From Mycobacterium sp. 1274756.6 (lineage in GTDB: Bacteria > Actinomycetota > Actinomycetes > Mycobacteriales > Mycobacteriaceae), in contig NZ_LZLJ01000093.1 in the NCBI RefSeq assembly GCF_001668625.1, forward strand, positions 310,001 to 374,000: a stretch of 64,000 bases of DNA, written 5' to 3'. A program made the translations under genes and the position numbers. This document shows, in pieces, positions 35,994-45,540 of this stretch. The notes under the pieces are model-generated. The model had not been told where the DNA came from. It saw only the letters and a program-made list of their open reading frames with translations, and did not search any database. The first letter of the stretch is position 1; each line of letters opens with the position of its first letter.

Positions 35994-37886
35994 ATGGACT
36001 TCTTCGAACGCCAGCGGCAGGTCCGCGCGGCGTCCAACCGGATGGTGCTGCTGTTCGTCGCGGCGGTGTTGGCGATCACCGCGGTCGCCAACCTCGCGGT
36101 CATGCCGTTCGTCCTCCCCGAGCAACGGGTGGCCACGGTGCTCCTGGTCAGCATCGGCGTGCTGACGCTGATCTGCGGCGTGTCGGTGGTCAAGACGTTG
36201 ACGCTGCGGCAGGGCGGCGGCACCAAGGTCGCCGAAAGCCTGGGCGGGGTCCGGGTTCCGGATATGCCCGCCGACCCCAAGCTGCAGCGTTACCGCAATG
36301 TCGTCGAAGAGGTCGCGATCGCCTCCAGCACACCGGTGCCGGTGCTCTACTACCTGCCGCAGGAGCAGGCCATCAACGCCTTCGCCGCCGGCTACACCCC
36401 CGCGGATGCGGCGGTCTGCGTGACCCAGGGCTCACTGGACCGACTCAACCGCGACGAACTGCAGGGCGTGATCGCCCACGAGTTCAGCCACATCGTCAAC
36501 GGCGATATGCGGTTGAGCCTCAAGCTGATCGGCGTGGTCTCCGGGATCATCGCGTTGGCCGTTGTGGGCCGGATCCTGTTCGGCACGCGCGGCGCCTCCA
36601 GTCGCGACCGCGGTGCGGCACCGCTGATGATCCTCGGCTTGGTGCTGTATCTGGTCGGCTGGATCGGGGTCTTCTTCGGGCGCCTGATCAAAGCAGCGGT
36701 CTCCCGCCAGCGGGAGTATCTCGCCGATGCCTCCGCCGTCCAATTCACCCGGCAGACCGCCGGATTGACCGGTGCACTCAAGAAGATCGGCGGGCTTCCG
36801 GCCGGATCCCAGCTCGACAGCCCGCGCACCGAGGACGTCAGCCACATGCTGTTCGGTCCGGGGCTGCGGATCTCCTCGCTGTTCGCCACCCACCCCCCAC
36901 TGCTGGAGCGCATCCGGGTGCTCGAGCCCGGTTTCAACCCCGCGGAACTGGAACAACTCAAACGGCACTGGCAGGTCCAGCCCGCCGACGGCATGGCCGA
37001 GGACGCCCGATCGATGGGTCTGGCCGCGGCGCCGGCCGCCACGGCCGCCAGAGCGCCCTGGCGTCCGCCGACCCAGACCTCGGGCGGCCGCGACTACGCC
37101 TCCGCGGTCGGCAACCCCGCCGCCGCGTCTTACCGGGCCGGCGCGCAACTGCGCGAAGCGATCCCGCCGAAACTCGCCCAGTGGGCCCACAACCGGGCGA
37201 CGGCGGTGCCGTTGGTCTACGCGCTGATCTTCGACCGGGACGAGAAGATCCGGCGCACCCAGCACCAGATCGTGGCCCGCGCCCACGGCAGCCAACTCGC
37301 CGACCAGGCCTGGAACTGCGGCGCCGAACTGGCGACGCTGGACCCTCGGCTGCGTCTTCCGCTCGCCTCGATCGCGTTCCCGGCGCTGCGCGGGCACTCC
37401 CAGCCCGAGCAGCAGCAACTGATGGCCGTCGTCGGTGAGCTGATCAACGCCGACGGCCGGCTCGACGTCTTCGAATACTGCTTGGGCACCCTGATCTTCG
37501 TCGGTCTCAACGAATCGGTGGCGTCGACGTCGCCGTGGCGGAGCAGGCGCCAGAGCCTCGCTTCGGCGCGCACCGCGGTCTGTCACCTGCTGGCCGTGCT
37601 GGCCCAGACCGGCAACGACGATCCGACTGCAGCCACCGCCGCGTTCCGGGCCGGTATCGCCGTCGCCTATCCCGGCGAGGCCATCCCGTTGCTGCCCACC
37701 GACGGGGTGCGGGGACTGGAGCAGGTCTGGCCGGTGATCGACGGACTGGTCGGCGCGGACAAGGCCGCCGTGGTCAACGCGGCGGTCACCACGGTGACCG
37801 CCGACGGCGTGGTCACGGTCGCCGAATCGGAGTTGCTGCGCACCATCTGCGGTGTGCTGCACTGCCCGGTCCCGCCGGTGCTCTAG
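35994..37886 (+). CDS. Membrane M48 metallopeptidase with C-terminal TerB-like region
   Basis: The 630-residue protein starts with two membrane helices (about residues 18-40 and 47-66). It has the zinc motif HEFSH (H162, E163, H166) and a third zinc ligand in RQREYLADASAVQF. Two more hydrophobic segments lie between them (about 178-194 and 208-227). This is the HtpX/Ste24 arrangement. The C-terminal about 200 residues are unusual for plain HtpX. They contain two acidic-loop helices, VGELINADGRLDVFEYCLG and TTVTADGVVTVAESELLRTI, that resemble TerB/EF-hand-like repeats. Length is about twice that of HtpX. It is coupled to LemA by a 6-base gap. Role in membrane-protein quality control is inferred. 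Confidence 0.88.
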   Translation: MDFFERQRQVRAASNRMVLLFVAAVLAITAVANLAVMPFVLPEQRVATVLLVSIGVLTLICGVSVVKTLTLRQGGGTKVAESLGGVRVPDMPADPKLQRYRNVVEEVAIASSTPVPVLYYLPQEQAINAFAAGYTPADAAVCVTQGSLDRLNRDELQGVIAHEFSHIVNGDMRLSLKLIGVVSGIIALAVVGRILFGTRGASSRDRGAAPLMILGLVLYLVGWIGVFFGRLIKAAVSRQREYLADASAVQFTRQTAGLTGALKKIGGLPAGSQLDSPRTEDVSHMLFGPGLRISSLFATHPPLLERIRVLEPGFNPAELEQLKRHWQVQPADGMAEDARSMGLAAAPAATAARAPWRPPTQTSGGRDYASAVGNPAAASYRAGAQLREAIPPKLAQWAHNRATAVPLVYALIFDRDEKIRRTQHQIVARAHGSQLADQAWNCGAELATLDPRLRLPLASIAFPALRGHSQPEQQQLMAVVGELINADGRLDVFEYCLGTLIFVGLNESVASTSPWRSRRQSLASARTAVCHLLAVLAQTGNDDPTAATAAFRAGIAVAYPGEAIPLLPTDGVRGLEQVWPVIDGLVGADKAAVVNAAVTTVTADGVVTVAESELLRTICGVLHCPVPPVL

Positions 37887-37900
37887 CCTTCCACCAGCGG

Positions 37901-37958
37901 TGACGCACGTCACAAACTTTGCGTTGTCGAGCAAACTTGCCTACTTCTGCAACGTAGG
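37901..37958. promoter_or_regulatory. Candidate TetR operators upstream of tetR-mmpS-mmpL
   Basis: The 86-base spacer holds three inverted repeats: TGACG-CA-CGTCA (37901-37912), GCAA-AC-TTGC (37931-37940), and CCTAC (37940-37944) with GTAGG (37954-37958). They sit just before the TetR start at 37973. One or more is likely the autoregulatory site controlling the efflux operon; which one cannot be told by eye. Confidence 0.5.
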
Positions 37959-37972
37959 GCAGGCTTCGCTAA

Positions 37973-38599
37973 ATGTCGGAGAGCAGTCTGCGCGAGCGCA
38001 AGAAGTTCGCCACCAAAGAGGCCCTCGGGCGCGCCGCGCTCGACCTGGCCGTGCAACGCGGCCTCGACGCCGTCACCGCCGAGGCGATCGCCGAGGCCGC
38101 CGACGTCTCCACCCGCACCTTCCACAACTACTTCTCCTGCAAGGAAGACGCGGTGCTGTTCGAGTTGGAGAAATCCGCCCAGCAGCTGGTCGAGGCGTTC
38201 CGCGACCGCAGCCCCGACGAAGCGCTACTCGACTCGCTGGAGGCCGTACAGGTGGAGTTCGTCGAGTCCGCCGCCGGACTGGACCGGATGATCGCGGTGA
38301 CCCGGCTGATGGCCGCCCACCCCGCCCTGATCGCCCAGCATGTGGCGGCCAACGACTCGACGTCCCAGGCGATGTTGGCCGAGATCGGCCGGCGCACCGG
38401 CACCGACCCGGACACCGACCTGTACCCACGGCTGGTGTTCCACACCACCAGCGCGATCGCCCTGGCCGTCATCGAACAGCACCTCAACGCCGGAGCCGAC
38501 ACCGCATCGTCGCGCCCCGCGCTCGTCGAGGCGATCCGCGCCGCCTACGCCCAACTCAAATCCGGTCTGCCCCAACCGAACCGTGCGACGGTGATCTGA
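37973..38599 (+). CDS. TetR-family regulator of an MmpS/MmpL operon
   Basis: A 208-residue protein. Its helix-turn-helix lies at residues about 10-55 (KFATKEALGRAALDLAVQRG, AEAIAEAADVSTRTFHNYF), and the C-terminal ligand-binding part has a MAAHPALIAQHVAANDS helix. The mmpS gene begins one base after its TGA, so regulator and transporter are one operon. Local repression of the MmpS/MmpL efflux pair, with autoregulation through the upstream inverted repeats, is the natural reading. Inducer unknown. Confidence 0.9.
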   Translation: MSESSLRERKKFATKEALGRAALDLAVQRGLDAVTAEAIAEAADVSTRTFHNYFSCKEDAVLFELEKSAQQLVEAFRDRSPDEALLDSLEAVQVEFVESAAGLDRMIAVTRLMAAHPALIAQHVAANDSTSQAMLAEIGRRTGTDPDTDLYPRLVFHTTSAIALAVIEQHLNAGADTASSRPALVEAIRAAYAQLKSGLPQPNRATVI

Positions 38600-38600
38600 A

Positions 38601-39047
38601 ATGAGACAGTTCCCCCTGTTTGCCGCGCTGTCCAAAATCTGGATCCCGCTGGTGATCGTCGCGGTGCTCGTCGTCGGCGGCTACTCCGTGTGGAAGGTGC
38701 GCAAGATCTTCGGTTCCCATGTTCCGGAGACCTACGCCGGCAGCATGACCGACGACAGCAACAACTCCAACCCCAAGCGCGTCACCTACGAGATCTTCGG
38801 CCCGCCCGGTGCGGTCGCCGACATCAACTACTTCGATGACGAAGGCCAGACCAACCAGGTCAACGGTGCGACCCTGCCCTGGTCGGTCACGCTCGTCACC
38901 AACGCCCCGGCGATGGTCGGCAACATCGTCGCCCAGGGCAGCAGCGACTTCATCGGCTGCCGCATCACCGCGAACGGCGAGGTCAAGGACGAAAGGACGG
39001 CCCACGAGGTGAGCGCCTACATCTACTGCTTCTCGAAGTCGGCATGA
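38601..39047 (+). CDS. MmpS-family accessory protein
   Basis: The 148 residues include one membrane helix near the N-terminus ([19 protein letters not shown], residues 13-31). A periplasmic beta-sandwich typical of MmpS follows ([20 protein letters not shown], then [20 protein letters not shown], then C-RI-NGEV). The paired cysteines near the end (GC-RIT and YIYCF) may form a disulfide, as in MmpS4/5. MmpS proteins are adaptors for MmpL transporters in siderophore, lipid and drug export. The ATG of mmpL overlaps its stop by four bases. The paralogue number cannot be assigned by eye. Confidence 0.93.
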   Translation: MRQFPLFAALSKIWIPLVIVAVLVVGGYSVWKVRKIFGSHVPETYAGSMTDDSNNSNPKRVTYEIFGPPGAVADINYFDDEGQTNQVNGATLPWSVTLVTNAPAMVGNIVAQGSSDFIGCRITANGEVKDERTAHEVSAYIYCFSKSA

Positions 39048-41917
39048 GTCACTCCCGCGGCAACACCGACCGCACGTTCTTCGCCCGCTGGATCCGGCGG
39101 CTGGCGATCCCGATCATCCTGATCTGGCTGCTGCTGGTGTTCGTGCTCAACACCGCGATCCCGTCGCTGGAGGACGTCGGTCAGGCACGCACCGTGTCGA
39201 TGAGCCCCAAGGAAGCGCCTTCGATGAAGGCGATGACCAAGATGGGCGAGTTGTTCGGGGAGGGCGACACCGACAACGTCGCGATGATCGTCCTCGAGGG
39301 CGAGGAGCCCCTCGGCCGCGACGCCCACGACTACTACGACGAGCTGCTCGAACGACTCCGCGCCGACCCGCACGTGCAGAACGTGCAGGACTTCTGGGGT
39401 GATCCGCTCACCGAGGCGGGGGCGCAGAGCACCGACGGCAAGGCCACTTACGTCCAGATCAACCTCGCCGGCAACATGGGCGAGTCGCTGGCCAACGAGT
39501 CGGTGGAGTCGGTGCGCGGGGTCATCGAGGACTACCCGCCACCGGACGGGATCACCGTCTATGTCACCGGTCCCGGTGCGCTGCAAGCCGACATGAACCA
39601 TGCCGGTGACCGGACCATGCTCAAGATCATGCTGGTGACCTTCCTGGTCATCATCACGATGCTGATGCTGGTCTACCGCTCGATCACGACGGTGATCATG
39701 CTGCTGCTGATGGTCGGGCTGCAGTTGAGTGCGGCACGCGGCATCGTCGCCGCCCTCGGCCATTACGAGATCATCGGGTTGTCGACGTTCGCGGTGAACC
39801 TGTTGGTGTCGTTGACGATCGCCGCGGGCACCGACTACGGCATCTTCCTGATCGGCCGCTATCAGGAGGCCCGCCAGGCCGGCTACAGCCGCGAGGACTC
39901 CTACTACATCAGCTTCAACGGCACCGCGCACGTCATCCTCGGCTCCGGTTCCACCATCGCCGGCGCGGTGTTCTGTCTGAGCTTCACCCGCATGCCCTAC
40001 TTCCAAACCCTCGGTGTGCCCTGCGCGGTCGGCATCATGGTCGGTGTCGTGGTGGCCCTGACCCTCGGACCCGCGGTGATGACCGTCGGCGGGCGCTGGG
40101 GCCTGTTCGACCCGAAACGCAAACTCGAGGTGCACGGCTGGCGCCGGGTGGGCACCGTCATCGTGCGCTGGCCCGGCCCGGTGCTGGCCGCGTCGATCGC
40201 GGTGGCCATCGTCGGGCTCGCGGCGCTGCCCGGCTACCGCACCAACTACGATGACCGCCAATACATCCCGCAGGACATCCCGGCCAACGCCGGGTTCACC
40301 GCCGCCGACCGCCACTTCTCCCAGTCCCGGCTGAACCCGGAGATGCTGCTGCTCGAGGCCGATCACGACATGCGCAACTCCGCTGACTTCCTGGTGCTGG
40401 ACAAGATCGCCAAAGCCGTCTTCCGGGTGCCGGGCGTGGCTCGGGTCCAGGCCATCACCCGACCGCAGGGCACCCCGATCGAGCACACCTCGATCCCGTT
40501 CATGATCAGCATGCAAGGCGCCGGTCAGATGCAGAACATGAAGTTCCTCAAGGACCGGATGGACGACATGCTCACCCAGGCCAACGAGATGGGCAAGACG
40601 GTCGCCACCATGCGGCGCATGCACGCCATGATGAGTGAACTCAGCGGCATCACCCACGAGATGGTCACCGACATGGACGAGTTGCAGGGCACCATCCACG
40701 AGATGCGTGACCACATCGCCGACTTCGACGACTTCTTCCGCCCGATCCGCAACTACTTCTACTGGGAGCCACACTGTTTCGACATCCCGGTGTGCTGGTC
40801 GCTGCGGTCGATCTTCGACACCATCGACGGCATCGACGTGATGACCGAGACGATGGACTCGATGATCGGCAACATGCACAACATGGACATGCTGATGCCG
40901 CAGATGGTGGCGCAGTTCGGTCCGATGATCGAGACCATGTCGACCATGCAGACGATGATGTACACGATGCACAGCACCATGTCGGGCATGTACAAGCAGA
41001 TGGAGGAACTCGGCGAGGGCTCCACCGAGATGGGCAAGGCCTTCGACGCCGCCAAGAACGACGACTCGTTCTATCTGCCGCCCGAGATCTTCGACAACCC
41101 CGATTTCCAGCGCGGCCTGAAGATGTTCCTCTCCCCCGACGGCAAGGCGGTGCGGATGATCATCGCCCACCGCGGGGACCCGGCGTCGGAGGAGGGCATC
41201 TCCCATATCGAACCGATCCGCCAGGCCGCGATCGAAGCGGTCAAGGGCACTCCGTTGGAGGACGCCACGATCTCCCTCGGCGGCACCGCCGCGGTCTTCA
41301 AGGACATGCGCGACGGCTCCAAATACGACCTGATCATCGCCGGCATCGCGGCGCTGTGCCTGATCTTCATCATCATGCTGATCATCACCCGCGCGCTGAT
41401 GGCCGCACTGGTGATCGTGGGCACGGTGGCGCTGTCGCTGGGCGCATCCTTCGGGCTGTCGGTGCTGATCTGGCAGCACATCATCGGCATGGACTTGCAC
41501 TGGATGGTGCTGGCCATGTCGGTGATTATCCTGCTGGCGGTCGGCTCGGACTACAACCTGCTACTGGTGTCCCGGTTCAAGGAGGAGATCCACGCCGGCT
41601 TGCATACCGGCATCATCCGCGCGATGGGCGGCACCGGGAAGGTGGTGACCGCCGCCGGGTTGGTCTTCGCGTTCACCATGATGTCGATGGTGGTCAGCGA
41701 CCTGCGGGTGATCGGCCAGGTGGGTTCGACGATCGGGTTGGGTCTGCTGTTCGACACGCTGATCGTGCGCTCGTTCATGACCCCGTCGATCGCGGCACTG
41801 ATGGGCCGCTGGTTCTGGTGGCCGATGAACGTGCCCTCCCGCCCGCCGCGGCAGATCCGCCCCGCTGCCGCCGCCGACACCGACCGGATCGCCACCGGTC
41901 AACCCAGCGGCGACTGA
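39044..41917 (+). CDS. MmpL-family RND transporter
   Basis: The 957-residue inner-membrane transporter has two repeats, each with a large periplasmic domain and a cluster of helices. The proton-relay Asp-Tyr pairs are present: [16 protein letters not shown] in the first repeat and [16 protein letters not shown] in the second. The second periplasmic domain holds a long methionine-rich helical hairpin (about residues 485-665), typical of the coiled-coil extension in MmpL4/5-type members. Its two cysteines (HCFDIPVCW, about residue 580) sit at the hairpin turn. It exports lipids, siderophores or drugs together with MmpS. The stop overlaps the end of a convergent membrane-protein gene by 19 bases. 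Confidence 0.95.
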   Translation: MSHSRGNTDRTFFARWIRRLAIPIILIWLLLVFVLNTAIPSLEDVGQARTVSMSPKEAPSMKAMTKMGELFGEGDTDNVAMIVLEGEEPLGRDAHDYYDELLERLRADPHVQNVQDFWGDPLTEAGAQSTDGKATYVQINLAGNMGESLANESVESVRGVIEDYPPPDGITVYVTGPGALQADMNHAGDRTMLKIMLVTFLVIITMLMLVYRSITTVIMLLLMVGLQLSAARGIVAALGHYEIIGLSTFAVNLLVSLTIAAGTDYGIFLIGRYQEARQAGYSREDSYYISFNGTAHVILGSGSTIAGAVFCLSFTRMPYFQTLGVPCAVGIMVGVVVALTLGPAVMTVGGRWGLFDPKRKLEVHGWRRVGTVIVRWPGPVLAASIAVAIVGLAALPGYRTNYDDRQYIPQDIPANAGFTAADRHFSQSRLNPEMLLLEADHDMRNSADFLVLDKIAKAVFRVPGVARVQAITRPQGTPIEHTSIPFMISMQGAGQMQNMKFLKDRMDDMLTQANEMGKTVATMRRMHAMMSELSGITHEMVTDMDELQGTIHEMRDHIADFDDFFRPIRNYFYWEPHCFDIPVCWSLRSIFDTIDGIDVMTETMDSMIGNMHNMDMLMPQMVAQFGPMIETMSTMQTMMYTMHSTMSGMYKQMEELGEGSTEMGKAFDAAKNDDSFYLPPEIFDNPDFQRGLKMFLSPDGKAVRMIIAHRGDPASEEGISHIEPIRQAAIEAVKGTPLEDATISLGGTAAVFKDMRDGSKYDLIIAGIAALCLIFIIMLIITRALMAALVIVGTVALSLGASFGLSVLIWQHIIGMDLHWMVLAMSVIILLAVGSDYNLLLVSRFKEEIHAGLHTGIIRAMGGTGKVVTAAGLVFAFTMMSMVVSDLRVIGQVGSTIGLGLLFDTLIVRSFMTPSIAALMGRWFWWPMNVPSRPPRQIRPAAAADTDRIATGQPSGD

Positions 41918-42336
41918 GGACGCGCCGGGTCGGCGCGCAACTGCGCGACCAGCGCCCAGACCGAGCAGCCCGCCGCGGCCAGCGCAGCGCCGGCGCCGAT
42001 GAACATCCCGTAGCCGGTCGACGCCTCGGCGGCGACGTGGTGGCGGTAGTAGAGCGTCGATACCGCCAGGATCAACGCCGAAATGGTCAGCGCGGCAACC
42101 GCGGCGCCTTTCGGGGTGAGACCGCGGCCGATCATGGCGCCGGTCACCAGCAGCAGCGCCGCGAGCAGCAGGACCGTCTGGCCGCTGCCGAAACCGTCCG
42201 GGCGCGGCAGGTCACCGACCACCCCGCCGATCGCGTTGGCGCGGCCGGTTCCGGTTGTGGCCCACGGCAGCCAGGTGCTCGCCGACACGATCAGCGCGCA
42301 GAACGCGACCGACCAACCGGGCTGGGGGCGGGGCAT
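41899..42336 (-). CDS. Small four-helix membrane protein, function unknown
   Basis: A 145-residue protein with about four hydrophobic segments: [52 protein letters not shown] and [19 protein letters not shown]. The arrangement resembles mycobacterial conserved membrane proteins of unknown function. It converges on mmpL with a 19-base overlap of coding ends. A GC-rich hairpin (CGCGCC/GGCGCG, 41921-41937) lies inside its 3' end and just past the mmpL stop. No motif suggests a function. Confidence 0.75.
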   Translation of the reverse strand: MPRPQPGWSVAFCALIVSASTWLPWATTGTGRANAIGGVVGDLPRPDGFGSGQTVLLLAALLLVTGAMIGRGLTPKGAAVAALTISALILAVSTLYYRHHVAAEASTGYGMFIGAGAALAAAGCSVWALVAQLRADPARPQSPLG

Positions 42337-42383
42337 GGTTCGACACTAACGGGTGCGCCGGCCCCGCCCGGACGGGTGGTGGC

Positions 42384-42821
42384 TCAGTGCGGGGCGAAGA
42401 CGGTCACGAACTGGTTCAGCGAGTCGCGGATGTCGCCGCGCAGCGCGCCCGCCACGATCATGCCGATCGGGCCGAACAGCGCCGGGCCGCCCAGGTGCAC
42501 GTCGAAGCTGACCTCCGAGCCGTCGTCCTTGGGTTTGACCTTGGCCATCAGTTTGATCTTCACGCCGCCCTTGCCGTCGCCGTTGAGGGTCATCGCCTGC
42601 GGCGGTTTGAAGTGCACGATCGTCCACCGGATCCGGTTGGGCATGCCCTTGACCTCGACGATCGAGTCGATGACGGTGCCCTTCTCCAGCGTGTCGGGAA
42701 GCGGGCTGCGCCACAGCCGGTGAATGGTCAGCCATTCCCGGTACCGGCTCAGGTCCGAGGCGTGCGCCCAGGCCTCCTCCGGCGGCAGCGGGACGTCGAT
42801 CGCTCCGGAGAGCTTGGCCAT
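42384..42821 (-). CDS. SRPBCC-fold protein, Rv0910-like
   Basis: A 145-residue protein with the START/SRPBCC pattern. The opening AIDVPLPPEEAWAHASDLSR is typical of polyketide-cyclase-like lipid-binding folds. Central strands follow (IRWTIVHFKPPQAMTLNG) and then the C-terminal long helix (MIVAGALRGDIRDSLNQFV). In M. tuberculosis the neighbour of ctpE, Rv0910, has this fold and was described as the toxin of an Rv0909-Rv0910 pair. The gene order here is the same: the small gene at 42825-43004 ends three bases before this ATG. Toxin activity in this organism is inferred from homology only. Confidence 0.85.
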   Translation of the reverse strand: MAKLSGAIDVPLPPEEAWAHASDLSRYREWLTIHRLWRSPLPDTLEKGTVIDSIVEVKGMPNRIRWTIVHFKPPQAMTLNGDGKGGVKIKLMAKVKPKDDGSEVSFDVHLGGPALFGPIGMIVAGALRGDIRDSLNQFVTVFAPH

Positions 42822-42824
42822 CGG

Positions 42825-43004
42825 CTAGTTCTCCGGGTCGGACTGGTTGACGGCCTTCTTGGCCGCGTCCTGCACCTTGTCGACGGTGTCGCGGTACTTG
42901 CCGTCGGTCTTCTCGTCGACGAAGTCACCGGCCTTGTCGATCGCCTGGTCGACCTTGTCGGCGTTCTTCGACAGCATGTCCTTCGCCTTGTCCAGGAAAC
43001 CCAT
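42825..43004 (-). CDS. Rv0909-like small helical antitoxin-type protein
   Basis: A 59-residue ORF starts at ATG 43004 (MGFLDKAKDMLSKNADKVDQ) and is almost entirely charged amphipathic helix, with repeated DK-x2-D units and the phrase KYRDTVDKVQDAAKKAV. It matches the Rv0909 type, reported as the antitoxin partner of Rv0910. A weak GGAAGGACCACGCT leader precedes it. It is separated by three bases from the SRPBCC gene and lies in the same order as in M. tuberculosis. The high lysine/aspartate content distinguishes it from random reading frames in this GC-rich DNA. Confidence 0.85.
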   Translation of the reverse strand: MGFLDKAKDMLSKNADKVDQAIDKAGDFVDEKTDGKYRDTVDKVQDAAKKAVNQSDPEN

Positions 43005-43050
43005 AGCGTGGTCCTTCCGTCACGGAACGGTTCGGTTGCGTTGCCAGATC

Positions 43051-45540
43051 CTACCTGCGCCAGATCTGGCGCTGTTCACCGAGAACAGCGCCCTGGATCC
43101 ACCAGGACGCTTCGACGGCCGCGGCGCCGGCCAGCCCGATGAGCAGGCCGGCGAGGGTCAGCGCGACGTTGGAGGGATCGAGCATGAACACGGTGCGCGC
43201 CAGCGGAATGGAGAAGATCACCACATAGGCAAGGCCGGAGACCAACACCAGCGCCACCCGCCACCACTGGTAGGGCCGAGCCACCACCGCCAGCACCCAT
43301 ACCCCGGCGACCAGCAGGGTGATGAACGCGGTGGTCGACGCCTGCATCTGCTCTTGCGCGCTGGCGCCCGGGCCGCGGTAGGCGACCAGGTAGGAGGCGA
43401 AGGTGGCCGCCCCGACGGCCAGCCCGGAGGGCAGCGCCGCGGTCATCACCCGCCGCACGAACCGCGGTCGGGCGCGCTCGTTGTTGGGCGCCAGGGACAG
43501 GATGAACGACGGGATCCCGATGGTGAACCAGGCGGCGATCGTGACGTGGATCGGCTGGAAGGGATAGAGCAGCGGGTGGCCGCCGAACAGTTTGGCGCCC
43601 AGCCCGGCGAAACCCACCAGCAGCGCCAGCAGCACCGAGTACACGGTTTTGGTCAAAAACAGGTTCGCGACCCGTTCGATGTTGCCGATCACCCGGCGAC
43701 CCTCGCCCACCACGAACGGCAGCGTCGCGAACTTGTTGTCCAGCAAGACGATCTGGGCGACGGCGCGGGCCGCGGAGCTGCCCGCTCCCATCGCCACCCC
43801 GATGTCGGCGTCCTTGAGCGCCAGCACGTCGTTGACGCCGTCGCCGGTCATCGCCACGGTGTGCCCGCGGGTCTGCAGCGCGTGCACCATGGCGCGTTTC
43901 TGATCCGGGCGCACCCGCCCGAAGGTGGTGGCCTGCTCGAGGACGTCGGCCAGTTCGACGGTGTCGTCGGGCAGCCGGCGCGCGTCGCGGGTGGCGCCGC
44001 TCAATCCCAGGGTTTCGGCGACCGCGCCGACCGAGACCGCGTTGTCCCCGGAGATCACCTTCACCGTCACGTCCTGGGCGGCGAAGTAGTCCAGGGTGTC
44101 GCGGGCGTCGGGCCGCACCCGCTGTTCGAGCACCACCAGCGCGACCGGGCGCACCCGGCCGGGCGCGTCGGCGGCGTCCACGGCGCGCTCGGCGGCGCCC
44201 AGCAGCAGCACCCGCAGGCCCTGCGCGCCGATCTCCTCGGCCTGCGCCACCACCGGCGCGTCGGCGTCCAGCAGCACATCCGGCGCCCCGATCACCCAAT
44301 GCCCGTGCCCGGCAAACGATGCGCCGCTCCATTTGGTGGCCGATTTGAACGGCGCGACCGCACTGACCGTCCAGTCCGGCGCCGCGCCGTGCGCTTCGGC
44401 GATGGCGACCATGCTCGCGTTGGGCCGGGGGTCGGCGCCGGCGAGCGCGGCGAGCACCTCGGCGAGGTCGTCGCGACCGTCGTCCACCCCGACGGTCTGG
44501 GACAGCCGCATCCCGTTCTCGGTCAGGGTGCCGGTCTTGTCCGCGCAGACAACGTCGACGCGGGCCAGTCCCTCGATCGCCGGGAGTTCCTGCACCAGGC
44601 ATTGGCGCCGGCCCAGCCGGATCACCCCGACCGCGAAGGCGATCGAGGTCAACAGCACCAGCCCCTCGGGGACCATCGGCACCAGCGCGCCGACCATCCG
44701 CAGCACCGATTCACGGAATTCGGTGCTGACCAACAGGTCCCGCAGCTGGCGGGCCGAATCGCCCCAGCCCGGTTGCACGGTGACCAGGTCACGCAGCGTC
44801 TCGGCCAGGGTGGCGCCGAAGGTCGGGTTGTTGACGAACAGCTGGCTGTAGATGATCAGCAGCCCGGCGGGCACGAGCAGGTAGGTGACGAACCGCAGGA
44901 TCGTGTTGATACCGCTGCGCAGCTCGGATTTGACCAGGGTGAACTTGCTGGCCTCCTCGGCCAGTTTCGCGGCGTAGGCCTCGCGGCCCACCCGGGTGGC
45001 GCGGTAGGCGCCGCTGCCGGCCACCACGAAGCTGCCCGACATCACCTCGTCGCCATCGGATTTGGCGATCGGGTCGGCTTCCCCGGTCAGCAGCGACTCG
45101 TCGACCTCGAGGTTGGCGTGCTCGATGATCTGCCCGTCGACGACGATCTGGTCGCCGGGGCCGAGTTCGATGATGTCGTCGAGCACCACCTCGCTGGGCG
45201 CCAGTTCGGCGGTGCCGGAGCGGCGCCGCACCAGCGGTTTGGCCTGCCCGACGATGGCGAGGTTGTCCAGGGTCTGCTTGGCGCGGATCTCCTGGACCAT
45301 GCCGATCACGCTGTTGGCGATGATCAGCAGCCCGAACATGCCGTTGATCAGCGACCCGGTGGTCAACACGATCAGAAACAGCACACCCAGGATGGCGTTG
45401 ATCCGGGTGAAGACGTTGGCGCGGACGATCTCCCCGACGGTGCGGGCGGCGCGGGTGGGGATGTCGTTGGTCTGCCCGGCTGCGACGCGCTGGGCGACGT
45501 CGTCGTCGGTGAGGCCCTCGGGTGCCAGCACGGTCGTCAT
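43051..45540 (-). CDS. ctpE: CtpE, P-type calcium-transporting ATPase
   Basis: ATG 45540 overlaps the stop of the upstream hydrolase gene by four bases and gives 829 residues. It has the actuator motif LLTGEADP (about 151), the ion-site PEGL (291-294), the phosphorylation site [10 protein letters not shown] (D334), the nucleotide-binding KSATKWSG, and hinge [20 protein letters not shown]. In mycobacteria CtpE is a calcium importer needed for envelope integrity. The loop between the helix ending about 235 and that near 285 carries about 35-40 extra residues ([17 protein letters not shown] onward) compared with the M. tuberculosis protein as I recall it (about 797 residues). Confidence 0.93.
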   Translation of the reverse strand: MTTVLAPEGLTDDDVAQRVAAGQTNDIPTRAARTVGEIVRANVFTRINAILGVLFLIVLTTGSLINGMFGLLIIANSVIGMVQEIRAKQTLDNLAIVGQAKPLVRRRSGTAELAPSEVVLDDIIELGPGDQIVVDGQIIEHANLEVDESLLTGEADPIAKSDGDEVMSGSFVVAGSGAYRATRVGREAYAAKLAEEASKFTLVKSELRSGINTILRFVTYLLVPAGLLIIYSQLFVNNPTFGATLAETLRDLVTVQPGWGDSARQLRDLLVSTEFRESVLRMVGALVPMVPEGLVLLTSIAFAVGVIRLGRRQCLVQELPAIEGLARVDVVCADKTGTLTENGMRLSQTVGVDDGRDDLAEVLAALAGADPRPNASMVAIAEAHGAAPDWTVSAVAPFKSATKWSGASFAGHGHWVIGAPDVLLDADAPVVAQAEEIGAQGLRVLLLGAAERAVDAADAPGRVRPVALVVLEQRVRPDARDTLDYFAAQDVTVKVISGDNAVSVGAVAETLGLSGATRDARRLPDDTVELADVLEQATTFGRVRPDQKRAMVHALQTRGHTVAMTGDGVNDVLALKDADIGVAMGAGSSAARAVAQIVLLDNKFATLPFVVGEGRRVIGNIERVANLFLTKTVYSVLLALLVGFAGLGAKLFGGHPLLYPFQPIHVTIAAWFTIGIPSFILSLAPNNERARPRFVRRVMTAALPSGLAVGAATFASYLVAYRGPGASAQEQMQASTTAFITLLVAGVWVLAVVARPYQWWRVALVLVSGLAYVVIFSIPLARTVFMLDPSNVALTLAGLLIGLAGAAAVEASWWIQGAVLGEQRQIWRR

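Noticed and set aside
39023..41500. Very long open frame antisense to mmpL (825 codons)
   Set aside because: It is rich in His, Arg, Asp and Gly with no domain pattern. It mirrors the codon structure of the MmpL gene in GC-rich DNA, and the sense frame is unmistakably MmpL.
43057..43072. Perfect 16-base palindrome GCGCCAGATCTGGCGC at the ctpE 3' end
   Set aside because: It lies inside the last codons (RQIWRR), has no loop or T-tract and is not clearly a terminator or operator.
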